DNA from: Burkholderia savannae
Lineage (GTDB): Bacteria; Pseudomonadota; Gammaproteobacteria; Burkholderiales; Burkholderiaceae
Direction: 5' to 3'
Assembly (NCBI RefSeq): GCF_001524445.2
Contig: NZ_CP013419.1
Location: 1 to 64,000, forward strand
Length of the DNA: 64,000 nt
Shown: positions 50,427 through 60,448 of the stretch, one piece after another
Numbering within the stretch: position 1 is the stretch's first letter
How the letters are laid out: the number at the start of each line of letters is the position of its first letter
Made by a program: the position numbers and the translations under genes
Notes under the pieces: model-generated
What the model saw: only the letters and a program-made list of their open reading frames with translations
Told to the model about the DNA's origin: nothing
The model's database searches: none

Positions 50427-50879
50427 TTATTCTCTCAGCGACTTTGAAAAGGTGACCTGGCAGCCGTATTCGTCCAACTCACCACGCTCCCATCCGAGAT
50501 GCTGATAAAAGCCGTCGGCACGCGAGCCTGGATCTGTCACCAACGTGACCCGGTCCACTCCATTGTCTCTCAGCCATTTCACGGCGCGCTCGAGCAACTC
50601 GCGCCCAACACCCATACTGTGAAAGGTCGGTCTAACAAACAGAGCAGAAATGAACGGCGTATCGGTCATGACCGGCAGGCATACTCCGGCCGCCTCGCCG
50701 TCGCATTCGCAGATCCAGCCGCCACCCTGGCGAATCTTCTCGATCAAAAGGCTGCGGTTGAGCAAATGGATCTGATGTGGGTGGATCCTATTCTCGGTTA
50801 CCGAGAAGCGGACGTCGTAAAATGCACCGATGTCACCCTCTTTCATAGGGCGGTATTCTAAACGCTCGGCCGTAATCAT
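50427..50879 (-). CDS. GNAT-family N-acetyltransferase
   Basis: A 150-residue acetyltransferase. The acetyl-CoA loop is visible as R-P-T-F-H-S-M-G-V-G-R-E-L-L, preceded by strand beta-4 (P-F-I-S-A-L-F-V). The ATG at 50879 has an A-G-A-G-A-A-G site upstream and is preferred to the one at 50906. The adjoining transporter genes suggest an amine substrate, which is inference. Confidence 0.82.
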   Translation of the reverse strand: MITAERLEYRPMKEGDIGAFYDVRFSVTENRIHPHQIHLLNRSLLIEKIRQGGGWICECDGEAAGVCLPVMTDTPFISALFVRPTFHSMGVGRELLERAVKWLRDNGVDRVTLVTDPGSRADGFYQHLGWERGELDEYGCQVTFSKSLRE

Positions 50880-51358
50880 ATTCGTTATCTTCTCTCTATT
50901 TTGCATCGTGAAACGCCCGATGTCTGCTCATCGAGCGCGCGTGCGTGGTACGATTGTTACACATTTCGGATCATCATCTCGATTTTCGCCAGACTTCGCT
51001 TCCTCGCTATGCATCGTACGCAAGCGATCGCACTTCGCGGCTTCCGATCACGCAAGAACCACCATAATGGTGCCGCTCACCGCTCCATATATGAACCTCG
51101 TCACCAGGCAGTTGCTCATAGTGATGAGAATCATTAAATCCGCTACCACGCCGACATTCTCATATTGCGCGCAATAATCGCAGCCTGAGCGTTGCGATAA
51201 TCAAAACAGGTCAATCAATTAGCGTCGGCGATGAACTGCGGTAACAATTTTGGCGCTTGGAGATAACAGATTGACGCGATGGGCACCGATCCGCTCTATA
51301 GAATATGGCGACCAATTTGCAAGACTCTCGTCCGCACGAGCTAACCGATTCGAGGTAA
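50880..51358. other. Divergent intergenic region between GNAT and transporter genes
   Basis: AT-rich, with no convincing gene. It must contain the promoters for the acetyltransferase/AraC pair and for the transporter operon. Confidence 0.5.
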
Positions 51359-52288
51359 TTGGTGGTGTTTAGAATACCCACACTAAATCTACGCAGATCA
51401 GGGCAAGTGGAGCGATTGATTTTTGACCCTCTGCTGCTCGTCATGATTTTGGGCGTCGTTCTCCCACTGGCGGTGCTAGCCGTTTCATCAATCAACGCGC
51501 CACTGGAGTTTGGTGGGGTGGCATGGGGCGAGTTCACGCTTCGAGCGTATCAACGGGTGATCTTCGATCGTGATTGGGATGGGTCTCTCGTGCTTCAACA
51601 AGGCTATATCAGCATCTTCATTCGATCGATGATGATGGCGATATCCGCGACAACAGGATGCTTGCTCCTTGGATTCCCAACCGCGCTGTTTATTGCGACG
51701 CGCACGTCGAAGTGGAAAGCCGCGCTGCTAGTGCTGGTGACGATCCCGTTCTGGACTTGCGTTGTTGTGCAAATGACTGGATGGATTATCGTCATGGCCG
51801 ACAACGGGCTAGTGGCACAAACCTTGAGCTTTATGGGGCTGCTTCGAGGTCCGCTCGGTCTTTTGTACACCGATCTCGCAACGCTAATCGGTCTCGTCTA
51901 CGCGTTCACTCCGTTCATGATTTTGCCGATCTTTGCCGCACTCGACGATTTCGACTGGCGGCTGGTCGAGGCGGCGTATGACCTCGGCGCTCACCGAATG
52001 TCAGCCCTGTTGCAGGTGATCGTGCCTGTCTGCTGGCCGGGCGTCATGGCGGGCATTGGACTAGTTTTCGTCCCCGCGCTTGGGGCGTACGCCATTCCGG
52101 GCTTGCTCGGTGGCAATCATGCGTTCATGGTCGGCAATCTGATCGATTTTCAGTTTGCCGGCGGTCGTGATTGGCCCCTCGGGGCAGCGATGTCTTTTGC
52201 GCTACTCGCCTCCGTGCTTCTGGCGATGCTCGTACTGCGCCTGAAGTCGATCCTCCAGCATCGGGAGCTCGGCCATGAATTCGCATGA
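51359..52288 (+). CDS. ABC transporter permease, PotB-type (polyamine-like)
   Basis: A 309-residue inner-membrane protein with about six hydrophobic spans and the cytoplasmic loop V-E-A-A-Y-D-L-G-A-H...P-V-C-W-P-G, the EAA motif of binding-protein-dependent permeases. Similar to PotB/PotH of the spermidine/putrescine group. The frame starts at a TTG; a GTG follows directly. It overlaps the next gene by 14 bases. Confidence 0.88.
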   Translation: MVVFRIPTLNLRRSGQVERLIFDPLLLVMILGVVLPLAVLAVSSINAPLEFGGVAWGEFTLRAYQRVIFDRDWDGSLVLQQGYISIFIRSMMMAISATTGCLLLGFPTALFIATRTSKWKAALLVLVTIPFWTCVVVQMTGWIIVMADNGLVAQTLSFMGLLRGPLGLLYTDLATLIGLVYAFTPFMILPIFAALDDFDWRLVEAAYDLGAHRMSALLQVIVPVCWPGVMAGIGLVFVPALGAYAIPGLLGGNHAFMVGNLIDFQFAGGRDWPLGAAMSFALLASVLLAMLVLRLKSILQHRELGHEFA

Positions 52289-53126
52289 GTTGCGCCGGTT
52301 TCCATTGGCGGCGGGAATCGCGATTACCGTATTGCTGTTCCTCTACCTGCCATTGTTGGTCGTCGGTTGGATGAGTTTCAACGATGGACCTTCTGCGCTC
52401 ATGTGGGAAGGGTGGGGCACACGGGGCTACATCGAGGCCTGGGCCGATCCTACGCTGATTCGTGCAGTGCAAAATTCGCTGGTCCTCGCTCTGGGATCGA
52501 TGGTGCTTTCTACCGGACTGGCAACAAGCGCCGCCGTCGCGGCGTGGTCGCGCAGGGAGCGACGAGCAGTCGATCTGCGTACGGTCGTTATCGCGCTGCC
52601 GCTGGCGATTCCCGAGGTGGTGCTCGCGATTGCAACGATGATGCTCTTCTCGATGTTCGCGCTTGACGTTGGCTTTGTCGCCCTTCTGTTTGGTCACGTG
52701 GTGTTTTGTGTCCCGCTCGCGTATCTGCCGATCAATGCGCGGTTGAAGACGATTGACCGCACGTTGCTCGAGGCAGCCGCTGATTTATCGGCTCCACCAT
52801 GGGCTGCATTCCGTCAAATTACGTTGCCGTTGGTCCTGCCCGGTATCGTCGCAGGCGCGCTCCTCTCGTTCGTCGCCTCTATGAACGACTACGTCACGAG
52901 CTACTTTCTGGCGGGCGCCGGGATGAGCACCTTGCCGATGTACATCTTCAGTTCCCTGAAGATCGGGATATCGCCGAAGGTCAGCGCGGTTTCCGTCTCG
53001 GTTGTTGCCCTTTCGTCCATTCAGTTGCTGACGGTTTGGGCGCTCGGGGCGCGCCGCGCCGGCAGATCCATCGGCACCCGTGTTGACACGTACCATTCAA
53101 ACATTCAAACAATGAGAGCCGTATGA
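52275..53126 (+). CDS. ABC transporter permease, PotC-type
   Basis: A 283-residue membrane protein with six spans and the EAA loop L-E-A-A-A-D-L-S-A-P-P...L-P-L-V-L-P-G. It forms the channel with the preceding permease. It overlaps the binding-protein gene by four bases (ATGA). Confidence 0.88.
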   Translation: MNSHELRRFPLAAGIAITVLLFLYLPLLVVGWMSFNDGPSALMWEGWGTRGYIEAWADPTLIRAVQNSLVLALGSMVLSTGLATSAAVAAWSRRERRAVDLRTVVIALPLAIPEVVLAIATMMLFSMFALDVGFVALLFGHVVFCVPLAYLPINARLKTIDRTLLEAAADLSAPPWAAFRQITLPLVLPGIVAGALLSFVASMNDYVTSYFLAGAGMSTLPMYIFSSLKIGISPKVSAVSVSVVALSSIQLLTVWALGARRAGRSIGTRVDTYHSNIQTMRAV

Positions 53127-54154
53127 AGAAAATTATCGGGGCAATGCTGCTCGCTGTCGTTGGAACCACGACGGCGGCAGAGCTCCACGTCGGTAGCTGG
53201 CCCGTGATTATGCCTGTCGCGCTATTGAAGAAGTTTCAGGCGGAGACGGGAGTCGAGACGACGCTTGACACTTACGCGAGCGATGCAGCGCTAACGCAGA
53301 AGTTGCAGGCCGGTGGCGGCGGGTACGACGTCGTGATCGCCGGCGACTATTACGTCCCCGTGTTGGTAAGGTCCGGCCTGCTGCTCAAGCTCGATAAGAA
53401 CAGGTTGCCGAACATGGCAAACATCAAGCCGGAATACCGCCATCCGAGCTTTGATTCCGATCGCAACTACGCGATCCCGTTTACGGTCGTACTGACTGGC
53501 TTCGCCTATGACAGCGCGCGCGTGCCTGGCGGGAGGCTCGACGATAGTTGGAAATCTCTCTTTGAACCACCTGAGGCGCTGCGCGGCCAGATCGGCGATT
53601 TAGACGTCGAAGAGGAGTTGTACATGGCCGCGAGCTGGTATCTGGGCCAAGATGAGTGCACCGAAAATCCGGCTGATGCAAAGCGGGTACTTGACGTCCT
53701 GCAAAAGCAGAAGCCCTTCGTGAAAACGTATAGCAACGACGGCACAGTCGATCGCCTCGCGTCCCGTCAAATCACCGTTCAACATGTCTGGAACGGCGCC
53801 GCAGTGCGTGCGCAGGAACGCCTCCCGAGCATCAAGTTCGTCTATCCGAAGGAGGGCGTTCGGCTGTTCATGGACAGCCTGCTCATCCCCGCAAAAGCCC
53901 GCAATGTCGATTCCGCCTACAAGTTCCTCAATTGGATGATGCAACCGGAGAACATCGCGTTGGTGACGAATGCGGTTCGGTACAACAACGAGATCATCGG
54001 CTCCGATCGCTACGTTGATGCAGCGTTGCTGAACAACCCAGCAGTCAAGACGCCGGAGCAGTACAAGGCACGGCTCCGGCCGTACAAGTTGTGCTCGCCG
54101 GCCGCGATTCAGTTGCGCAACAAGGTCTGGTTGAAGCTGAAGGGGAATCGATAA
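53123..54154 (+). CDS. Periplasmic substrate-binding protein, PotD-type
   Basis: A 343-residue protein with a signal peptide ending near T-T-T-A-A-E. The mature start L-H-V-G-S-W resembles the L-Y-(I/V)-x-N-W start of PotD-type proteins. G-G-G-G-Y-D-V-V-I-A-G-D-Y-Y in the first lobe and Y-A-I-P-F-T-V-V-L-T-G-F-A in the hinge region also match. It delivers substrate to the two permeases. No ATPase (PotA-type) gene is present, so the ATPase must be supplied from elsewhere or lies outside the window. Confidence 0.87.
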   Translation: MKKIIGAMLLAVVGTTTAAELHVGSWPVIMPVALLKKFQAETGVETTLDTYASDAALTQKLQAGGGGYDVVIAGDYYVPVLVRSGLLLKLDKNRLPNMANIKPEYRHPSFDSDRNYAIPFTVVLTGFAYDSARVPGGRLDDSWKSLFEPPEALRGQIGDLDVEEELYMAASWYLGQDECTENPADAKRVLDVLQKQKPFVKTYSNDGTVDRLASRQITVQHVWNGAAVRAQERLPSIKFVYPKEGVRLFMDSLLIPAKARNVDSAYKFLNWMMQPENIALVTNAVRYNNEIIGSDRYVDAALLNNPAVKTPEQYKARLRPYKLCSPAAIQLRNKVWLKLKGNR

Positions 54155-54352
54155 GCTGCGGTGACGATCACGGCTTCCCCAAAAGTGATTTGAAGCGAAG
54201 CGGCGCCAGGCGATGCTGCGAACATTGCCTGACGCCTAACCTAGGTGCACACATTGAGAGACCACCATGGCTGACCGTATTCTACGGGAACATCGGCACA
54301 CCTGTCGTTTCGCTGTCGCAACGTTTGCATTCACCGCGACGCGATCAAGATC

Positions 54353-54565
54353 GTGGCACTCGAATCCACAGTGCACGCGCCAGTTGCGCGCGATCAATAT
54401 ATCTCCATCGGAACGCACGAATGCTTCCGACTGCTCGATGTGCGGACGTCGTCTAACGCCTCGCTCCGGTCGGTGTCCGGCCGAGAATTCGGTTGCCCAG
54501 TCGAACAAGATTCGTTGCACTTCCATCTGATGCTCGGGCGACACCTGACCGTCCGACTCGTTTAG
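54353..54565 (+). CDS. Possible small protein (uncertain)
   Basis: A 70-residue frame from a GTG at 54353 that ends just before two strong terminators, which argues that something on this strand is transcribed. The frame is open back to about 54275 without a start, so a frameshift may have separated it from the ATG at 54267. No family recognised. Confidence 0.35.
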   Translation: MALESTVHAPVARDQYISIGTHECFRLLDVRTSSNASLRSVSGREFGCPVEQDSLHFHLMLGRHLTVRLV

Positions 54566-54569
54566 GCCA

Positions 54570-54610
54570 CCGCCTGCTGCCCTCCGATCTGCCTCGGAGC
54601 AGGCGGTTTT
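54570..54610 (+). terminator. Terminator hairpin 1
   Basis: C-C-G-C-C-T-G-C-T paired with A-G-C-A-G-G-C-G-G across a 20-base loop, then four T. Confidence 0.65.
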
Positions 54611-54640
54611 GCGATCGTCGGTATCGACGATCGCCTTTTT
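54611..54640 (+). terminator. Terminator hairpin 2
   Basis: A perfect 10-bp stem (G-C-G-A-T-C-G-T-C-G), G-T-A-T loop and C-T-T-T-T-T, directly after hairpin 1. Strong tandem stop before the second H-NS gene. Confidence 0.88.
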
Positions 54641-54742
54641 ATTCACACCGTGTTGTCGCATGCCTGGCACACAACACCCGCCCCTGACGTCGCACGGCGC
54701 TCGGATGCGTGCGTCTAAACGTAATTCTATTGGAGAGAAATT

Positions 54743-55048
54743 GTGGCAACTTACGAAGAACTGAAAGCTCAACTCGATGCACTCAATAAGGAAGCCGAAG
54801 TAGCTAGAGAGCGTGAAATCTCCGCGGTACTTTCGGAGATTCGAGGGGCTGTCTTGAAGTACGAAATTCGGCCAGACCAGATCTTTCCGCAATGGACTCG
54901 CCTTCGCTCGCCAGACAAGCGGCGTGGCCCACTTCCGCCGAAATATCGGAACCCGATGACGGGCGAAACGTGGAGCGGTCGAGGCCGATGCCCAAAGTGG
55001 ATGGCTGGCCTGCCGCGCGACGAATTTCTTGTCGATCGATTTGCTTGA
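54743..55048 (+). CDS. hns: H-NS family nucleoid protein (second paralogue)
   Basis: A 101-residue protein from a GTG with a G-G-A-G-A-G site. The coiled coil (Y-E-E-L-K-A-Q-L-D-A-L-N-K-E-A) and the C-terminal K-Y-R-N-P-M-T-G-E-T-W-S-G-R-G mark it as H-NS. It differs clearly from the copy at 47152. It stands alone between terminators and the T6SS cluster, bracketing the AT-rich islet with the first paralogue. Confidence 0.9.
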   Translation: MATYEELKAQLDALNKEAEVAREREISAVLSEIRGAVLKYEIRPDQIFPQWTRLRSPDKRRGPLPPKYRNPMTGETWSGRGRCPKWMAGLPRDEFLVDRFA

Positions 55049-55383
55049 TCAGCAATCGAGCACTCCGCACGCGCGCTCATTGAAAGACACATGAAAATTC
55101 GAACCAGTAGACGGAGATTTCTCCGCTCTCGAGGTCCATTTCGACGCAAGGGACGCTGCGGCCAATGCTCAGCGGACCAATTTCCCGAATCGACCTGTTA
55201 ACTCTGACAGGTCAACTCCATGTTGTAGAACCATCCGCTGTCAGCGCGATGGTAAATCTTCGTTAATTTGGCCGCCATTTGTCTCAGCCTTGATAAAATT
55301 AACGCGCCGTGAGGAGCGCCTCAATCACATCACGAATCAATGCTCCTCCAATTCGAATCCAAGCAGAAACCTGAGAGTCTTCC
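55049..55383. other. Intergenic region before the T6SS spike cluster
   Basis: No gene seen. It should contain the vgrG promoter; the right half is AT-rich (around 55255-55300). Confidence 0.5.
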
Positions 55384-58176
55384 GTGACCAATTTGAACGA
55401 TACGCTACGGGGTTTCGCGTCGGGGGCGGTCGACTGGAATAAACGTCCGGTCGCGTTGCACTTCGGCGCCGCGCAGGCCGCGGTCGGCCATCTGCTGGCG
55501 CTGCAGCACGCGAGCGTTCAGGAAGGCTTGATGTCCGGGATTCGCGGGAGTCTGACCTGCGTGTCGACCCGCCACGACCTGCCGCCCGGCGTGTTGCTCG
55601 GCATTCCGGTATCGATCCGGCTCGTGACCGACCGCGGACAACCGCATATGGTGAACGCGATCATCAGCGACGTCCAGATCGGACAAAGCGACGGCGAACT
55701 CTGCGTGTACCAGTTGACCGTGTGCGATGCGTTGTCGCTGATGGACAAGCGCACCAATTCGCGCGTGTTTCGGAAGCGGAACGTCGTCGACATTCTCATC
55801 GCGCTGTTCAACGAGTGGCAGCAGCGCAGTCCGGCTCTCGCGCGCGCGTTCGAATTCGATCTTTCCCACCTGCGCGCCGACCGCTATCCGCCCCGCGAAT
55901 TGACGCGGCAGGTCAACGAGTCGGACGCGTACTTCGTGCGTCGCCTGCTGCGTCGCGAAGGGATCACCGTGTTTGTGAAGGCCGGCCCGGCGAAGCGCAT
56001 GCAGAACGTTCGCGACGAAACGCCGGTGCATACGCTCGTATGCTGCGACGATCCGATGTCGCTGCCTCAAGCGCCCGCCGGCACGGTTCGATTGCATCCG
56101 CGTGACGGCGGCACCGAGCAACGCGACACGGTCACGCTGTTCGCGCTGCACCGGCAACTGGTTCCGGGCAAGGCCGGCCGGCCGTCGTGGGACTACAAGA
56201 AGGCGAGGATAGACGAATCGACCGTCGGCTCGAGTCTTGATCAGGGCGAGTCAGGCAACGACCTGGCCAAGTTGCTGACCGACGTCGCGATCGACATCCC
56301 GCACGCGGGCGATTCTTGGAGCGATCACGAGCGGCTCACCCGCGCGCGCATGCTCGCGCACGAGTTCGAAGCCGAACGCTATGACGGCGTCAGCAGTGTG
56401 CGCGATCTTGCCGTGGGTGCGTGGATCACGCTGACGGGCGCACCGGAATGGGACAAGCAACTCGCCGACAAGCGCCAGTTCGTGATCACGTCGATCGACC
56501 ACGCCGTCTGGAACAACCTGCCGAAAGGACTCAACGAACGCGTGCAGGCGCTATTCGCGGCGAGCCGCAATCTCGCGCAGGCAGCTCCTGCGTTACCGGC
56601 CGCGCTCGCGGAGGATGCCGATACGCGTTACGAGAACACGTTCAGTTGCGTGCGCCGCGGCGTGCCGCTTGCGCCCGCGTACGATCCGCGAACGGACTTG
56701 CCGCCAGTGCATCTGCTGACGGGCACGATCGTCGGCACGGAGGACGAAGAAGTGTTCTGCGACGAGGACGGCCGCGTGCGCGTGCGGATTCACGGCCTCG
56801 ATCCGGCGGACCACGCGCACGCGCAGGGTGCGGGCACCAACGACAATGCGGGCGATAGCGCGCCGATTCGCGTCGCGACGAGTCTCGCGGGAGCGAATTT
56901 TGGGGCATCGTTTCTGCCGCGCGTCGGCATGGAAGTCCTTCTCGGTTGTGTCGGCGGCGATCCGGACCGGTTGGTGATCATCGGGGTGCTGAGCAACGGC
57001 GCGCATCCGCCAGCGACGTTCAGCCACACGGGCCGGCTGCCGGGCAACCGTTACCTGTCCGGCATCAAGACGAGGGAAATCAAGGGGCAGCGGTACAACC
57101 AGCTGCGCCTCGACGACACGCCGAATCAGATCAGCGCGCAGCTGGCGAGCGAACATGCGCATTCGCAGCTCAATCTCGGGTACCTGACCCAACCGCGCGA
57201 GAACGGCCACGGGAACGACCGTGGCGAGGGCGCGGAGCTGCGTACTGACGCGGCGGCGGCGCTGCGGGCGGCGCAAGGCATTCTGTTGACGACCTACGCG
57301 CGCACGCAGGCGAGCGGCGGGCAACTGGACCGCGACGAACTGATTCGGTTGCTCGGCGAATGCTCGGAGCTGTTCAAGGCGTTGGGCGACTACGCGGGGC
57401 AGCACGGCGGGCAGGCCGCGGATACGGCCGGCCAGCATGCGGTGGCCGCGGCCTTCAAGAGCTGGGCGCCGGGCACGGGCGCGGGAACGGCCGACGCCGG
57501 CACGGCGGCCGCTACCGGCGAACAGGCGCTGATGGCGTTCGGCGCACAGGCTGGGTCGGTAAATGTCACCCCGAAGACGCACGTGACGTATGCCGGCGAG
57601 AACATCGATCAAGTCGCGCAGCAGCACCTGCAGTTGATGAGCGGTCAGCGGTTCAACGCGACGGCGGGACAGGGGATGCAGCTGTTCGCTCGCGGCACGG
57701 GCGTGCAGGCGGTGGCCGGCGAAGGACCAGTGCTGCTGCAGGCGCAATCCGACACGTTGACGGCGAACGCGCAGAAGGGCGTCAAGATCACGACGAACGA
57801 GAACGAGGTGTTCGTGAGCGCGCCGAAGATTCGGCTCGTTGCCGAGGACGGCAGCTACATCGAGATCGGCGGCGGCATCACGCTCGGCACGAACGGCGAC
57901 ATCAAGCTGCTATCGGCGTCGCACCAGTGGGGCGGGCCGTCGACGGCGCAGGCGACGAAGACCGCGTTCAGCAATCAGCCGACGGATCAGCGTTTCAAGC
58001 TGCACTACCCGGGCGAGGACGGCGATTTGCCGGCGGCGGCGAACAAGCCATTCCGGATCACGCTGGACGACGGGCGCGTCATCGAGGGCAAGACCGATGC
58101 GAGCGGCCTGACGGATCTGGTCAAGGACGACGCGATGCGTATCGCGAAGATCGACTATCTGAAGCCGAAGCTTTGA
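55384..58176 (+). CDS. vgrG: Type VI secretion spike protein VgrG with DUF2345 and C-terminal TTR-like domain
   Basis: A 930-residue VgrG from a GTG at 55384. The gp27-like part fills residues 1-430 (S-L-T-C-V-S-T-R-H-D-L-P; V-N-E-S-D-A-Y-F-V-R-R-L-L-R-R-E-G). The OB/gp5 part follows (E-V-F-C-D-E-D-G-R-V-R-V-R-I-H). Then come the DUF2345 beta-helix region (residues about 600-850) and a final domain with F-R-I-T-L-D-D-G-R-V-I-E-G-K-T-D-A-S-G, typical of the transthyretin-like tails that hold lipase effectors. The effector gene begins 14 bases after the stop. Confidence 0.94.
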   Translation: MTNLNDTLRGFASGAVDWNKRPVALHFGAAQAAVGHLLALQHASVQEGLMSGIRGSLTCVSTRHDLPPGVLLGIPVSIRLVTDRGQPHMVNAIISDVQIGQSDGELCVYQLTVCDALSLMDKRTNSRVFRKRNVVDILIALFNEWQQRSPALARAFEFDLSHLRADRYPPRELTRQVNESDAYFVRRLLRREGITVFVKAGPAKRMQNVRDETPVHTLVCCDDPMSLPQAPAGTVRLHPRDGGTEQRDTVTLFALHRQLVPGKAGRPSWDYKKARIDESTVGSSLDQGESGNDLAKLLTDVAIDIPHAGDSWSDHERLTRARMLAHEFEAERYDGVSSVRDLAVGAWITLTGAPEWDKQLADKRQFVITSIDHAVWNNLPKGLNERVQALFAASRNLAQAAPALPAALAEDADTRYENTFSCVRRGVPLAPAYDPRTDLPPVHLLTGTIVGTEDEEVFCDEDGRVRVRIHGLDPADHAHAQGAGTNDNAGDSAPIRVATSLAGANFGASFLPRVGMEVLLGCVGGDPDRLVIIGVLSNGAHPPATFSHTGRLPGNRYLSGIKTREIKGQRYNQLRLDDTPNQISAQLASEHAHSQLNLGYLTQPRENGHGNDRGEGAELRTDAAAALRAAQGILLTTYARTQASGGQLDRDELIRLLGECSELFKALGDYAGQHGGQAADTAGQHAVAAAFKSWAPGTGAGTADAGTAAATGEQALMAFGAQAGSVNVTPKTHVTYAGENIDQVAQQHLQLMSGQRFNATAGQGMQLFARGTGVQAVAGEGPVLLQAQSDTLTANAQKGVKITTNENEVFVSAPKIRLVAEDGSYIEIGGGITLGTNGDIKLLSASHQWGGPSTAQATKTAFSNQPTDQRFKLHYPGEDGDLPAAANKPFRITLDDGRVIEGKTDASGLTDLVKDDAMRIAKIDYLKPKL

Positions 58177-58189
58177 ACCCGAGCGAACG

Positions 58190-60430
58190 ATGAACGGTAT
58201 CAACGATCAGTGTTTCACCGCCGCCCACGGGGCGGGCGTTACGATGGCGAATCGGCCGGGCGATCGGCCCGTTCAGGTTCCGGCCGATCTTCCGGGCGTG
58301 GTGATCTTCATTCATGGCGTCAACGATCCGGGTGCGGCCTATGCGACCGTTGAGCGCGGGCTCTGCCAAGGGCTCAATGAGCGCCTGTCGCGAAGCGATC
58401 TGCGGCCGGGTGAATACGGTCAGCGGTATGCGAGTGCGTCGGCGGCGCAACAGAAAGGGGAAAAGCTAAAGTACGCAAAAATACTGCGTGATCCGGACAT
58501 GTACCTTTACGAACGCTCAGAAACTAGCGGCACCCACAGCATGTTTCTCCCGTTTTACTGGGGCTATCGGGCGGCGGACAACGAGATCGCGAAGGTGAAC
58601 AGGCCGGGCGAGGTCAAGAGCCGCGTGGCGGACAGCGACGGCAATCTGCTGACGCGCGGCCAGTATCAGGACATCCACGCGAACCGGCTCGATGCCCATT
58701 TCGGCAAGGGGGGCGGGTTCTTCGCCAACGCGACCAACAACATCCCTCAGATGTACAGCCGCGGCTTCGAACCGGACAAGCTCGAGCGCGTGGTGATGCA
58801 AAATGCGCTTGCCGGCAACACGATATTCGCCGGCAACTCGCCTGACCGCCGTTACTTCGTGCTTGCCGCGGCTCGCCTGGCGAACCTCATCAAGACAATG
58901 CGCGCCATCCAGCCCTCCGCGCTCGCGCTGGAGCACGGAATCGATCCGAAGCACGAAACGATCACGGTGATGGGGCACAGCCAAGGCACGATCATCACGC
59001 TGCTCGCGCAGGCGATGCTCAAGCAGCAAGGACAACGCTGCGTCGACTGCATCGTCATGGTCGACACGCCGTACAGCCTGCAGTTCACGAAGGACGGCAG
59101 CCAGCAAACCGGGCACGCGAAACTCAAGACGCTGGTCGACATCGTCAACGCGGTGACGAGCGAGCCGCATACGCTTCCGGACTTGGCTGACCTGATGATC
59201 GATTCGGTTTGCTCGGGCGGACGAGCTGGACGGAACTGGAGCCAGACGCAGGGAAAGCGCCTGGACAAGCGTGGCAAGAACTGGATCACGTTCGACGAGC
59301 GCGATAACCGGGGCAAGGTCTATCTTTACTTCTGCCCCGAAGACACCGTGGTCGGCCTCGATAAGGTACGCGGGATCGGGACGTTCGGCGTGCCCGACGA
59401 CGTTCCGGCCGATGGCGCGGCAGCCAAGCAGGGCAAAACGATGCCGGCAATGACGACGCTCGCGCCGAAACGCTTTTTCCAGCGCATGTGGACGCGACTG
59501 GAACGCGACCAGGACGGCAGAGGGAAGCGGTCGAAGGTCGCTGTCGGTACGCCCCCCGCGCGCGTACCGGTCCGGGACCAGGTTCAGCGATTGACCCCGG
59601 GGCCCGACACGGACGGCACGATGTTGGGCTCAGTGGTCGAGTCCAGCAAGAACATGGCGCTACAGGCGTCGTTCAAGCGCAACGACATTCGCTTCATCAA
59701 CGGCGAGCAACTAAACCCGCCGTACGAGCCTGACCTGTACGGTGGCGAGGTCAAGAAAGGCGGGCAGCGACCCGGGCACGCCGATGTCGCCGGGCTGATG
59801 CGCCCGGATGACGTGACGAAAAACGTCGCGCTCGGCAACCAGTACGCGAAGTTCCAATGGAAGGACGTCGCGACGACGGATGACCCGGGCGCCAGCATCG
59901 AGCCGCACAGGCAGACGTTCAATCGAGGCCGTCCGATCGACGAGCAGTCGCATAACTGGCGCATCGTGCCGAGTCAGTCGCTCGGCTCGATTCTCTCGGC
60001 GGCCGCCACGGGCGGACGGTATCAGACGTACGTGATCCAACGCGAGGAAACGCCGGACGAAGTCCGCAAGCGGATGGGCACGGATGCCGATCAATTGGAA
60101 GCGAACAACTATCATTCGGGGGTTCTGCTCAGCTCCGAGAACCATCGCTGGGTCACGGCGATGGATGTCGCGATCGGCCAGGCAGTGACGTTGGATGATC
60201 CGGACTGGCGGCAGTTGTTGCTTTTAATGGCGGATTGGAAGATGACGTCGAGCGCACAGAAGCAGATCACAGATTGCAAATGCTTTTCACGGCTAGACGG
60301 TCATACGCGGGACTTTATTGACGCCTGCGCAAAGTACTATCAGAAGGGCTTATTCCCGTCTGAGAAGTTTGTGTTGCTCACTCTACCGCCGCTGGTCGCT
60401 AGCGAAGTGAAATTTGAGAAGAAAACGTGA
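58190..60430 (+). CDS. tle3: Type VI lipase effector of the Tle3 family
   Basis: A 746-residue alpha/beta-hydrolase without a signal peptide. G-V-V-I-F-I-H-G-V-N-D-P is the oxyanion region; the nucleophile elbow is V-M-G-H-S-Q-G-T, the motif of Tle3 lipases. The C-terminal part has the DUF3274-type sequence (N-N-Y-H-S-G...S-S-E-N-H-R). Tle3 damages target membranes after VgrG delivery. The gene lies between vgrG and the Tla3 adaptor as in Pseudomonas, but the immunity gene tli3 normally next to it is missing. Confidence 0.88.
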   Translation: MNGINDQCFTAAHGAGVTMANRPGDRPVQVPADLPGVVIFIHGVNDPGAAYATVERGLCQGLNERLSRSDLRPGEYGQRYASASAAQQKGEKLKYAKILRDPDMYLYERSETSGTHSMFLPFYWGYRAADNEIAKVNRPGEVKSRVADSDGNLLTRGQYQDIHANRLDAHFGKGGGFFANATNNIPQMYSRGFEPDKLERVVMQNALAGNTIFAGNSPDRRYFVLAAARLANLIKTMRAIQPSALALEHGIDPKHETITVMGHSQGTIITLLAQAMLKQQGQRCVDCIVMVDTPYSLQFTKDGSQQTGHAKLKTLVDIVNAVTSEPHTLPDLADLMIDSVCSGGRAGRNWSQTQGKRLDKRGKNWITFDERDNRGKVYLYFCPEDTVVGLDKVRGIGTFGVPDDVPADGAAAKQGKTMPAMTTLAPKRFFQRMWTRLERDQDGRGKRSKVAVGTPPARVPVRDQVQRLTPGPDTDGTMLGSVVESSKNMALQASFKRNDIRFINGEQLNPPYEPDLYGGEVKKGGQRPGHADVAGLMRPDDVTKNVALGNQYAKFQWKDVATTDDPGASIEPHRQTFNRGRPIDEQSHNWRIVPSQSLGSILSAAATGGRYQTYVIQREETPDEVRKRMGTDADQLEANNYHSGVLLSSENHRWVTAMDVAIGQAVTLDDPDWRQLLLLMADWKMTSSAQKQITDCKCFSRLDGHTRDFIDACAKYYQKGLFPSEKFVLLTLPPLVASEVKFEKKT

Positions 60431-60448
60431 GATTGACGAAGAGGTGTT

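Noticed and set aside
54236..54892. 218-residue minus-strand frame across the tandem terminators
   Set aside because: It runs through two strong plus-strand terminators and into the H-NS start region; not credible as a gene.
56593..57747. 384-residue minus-strand frame inside vgrG
   Set aside because: Antisense shadow typical of GC-rich genes; Arg-rich with no domain.
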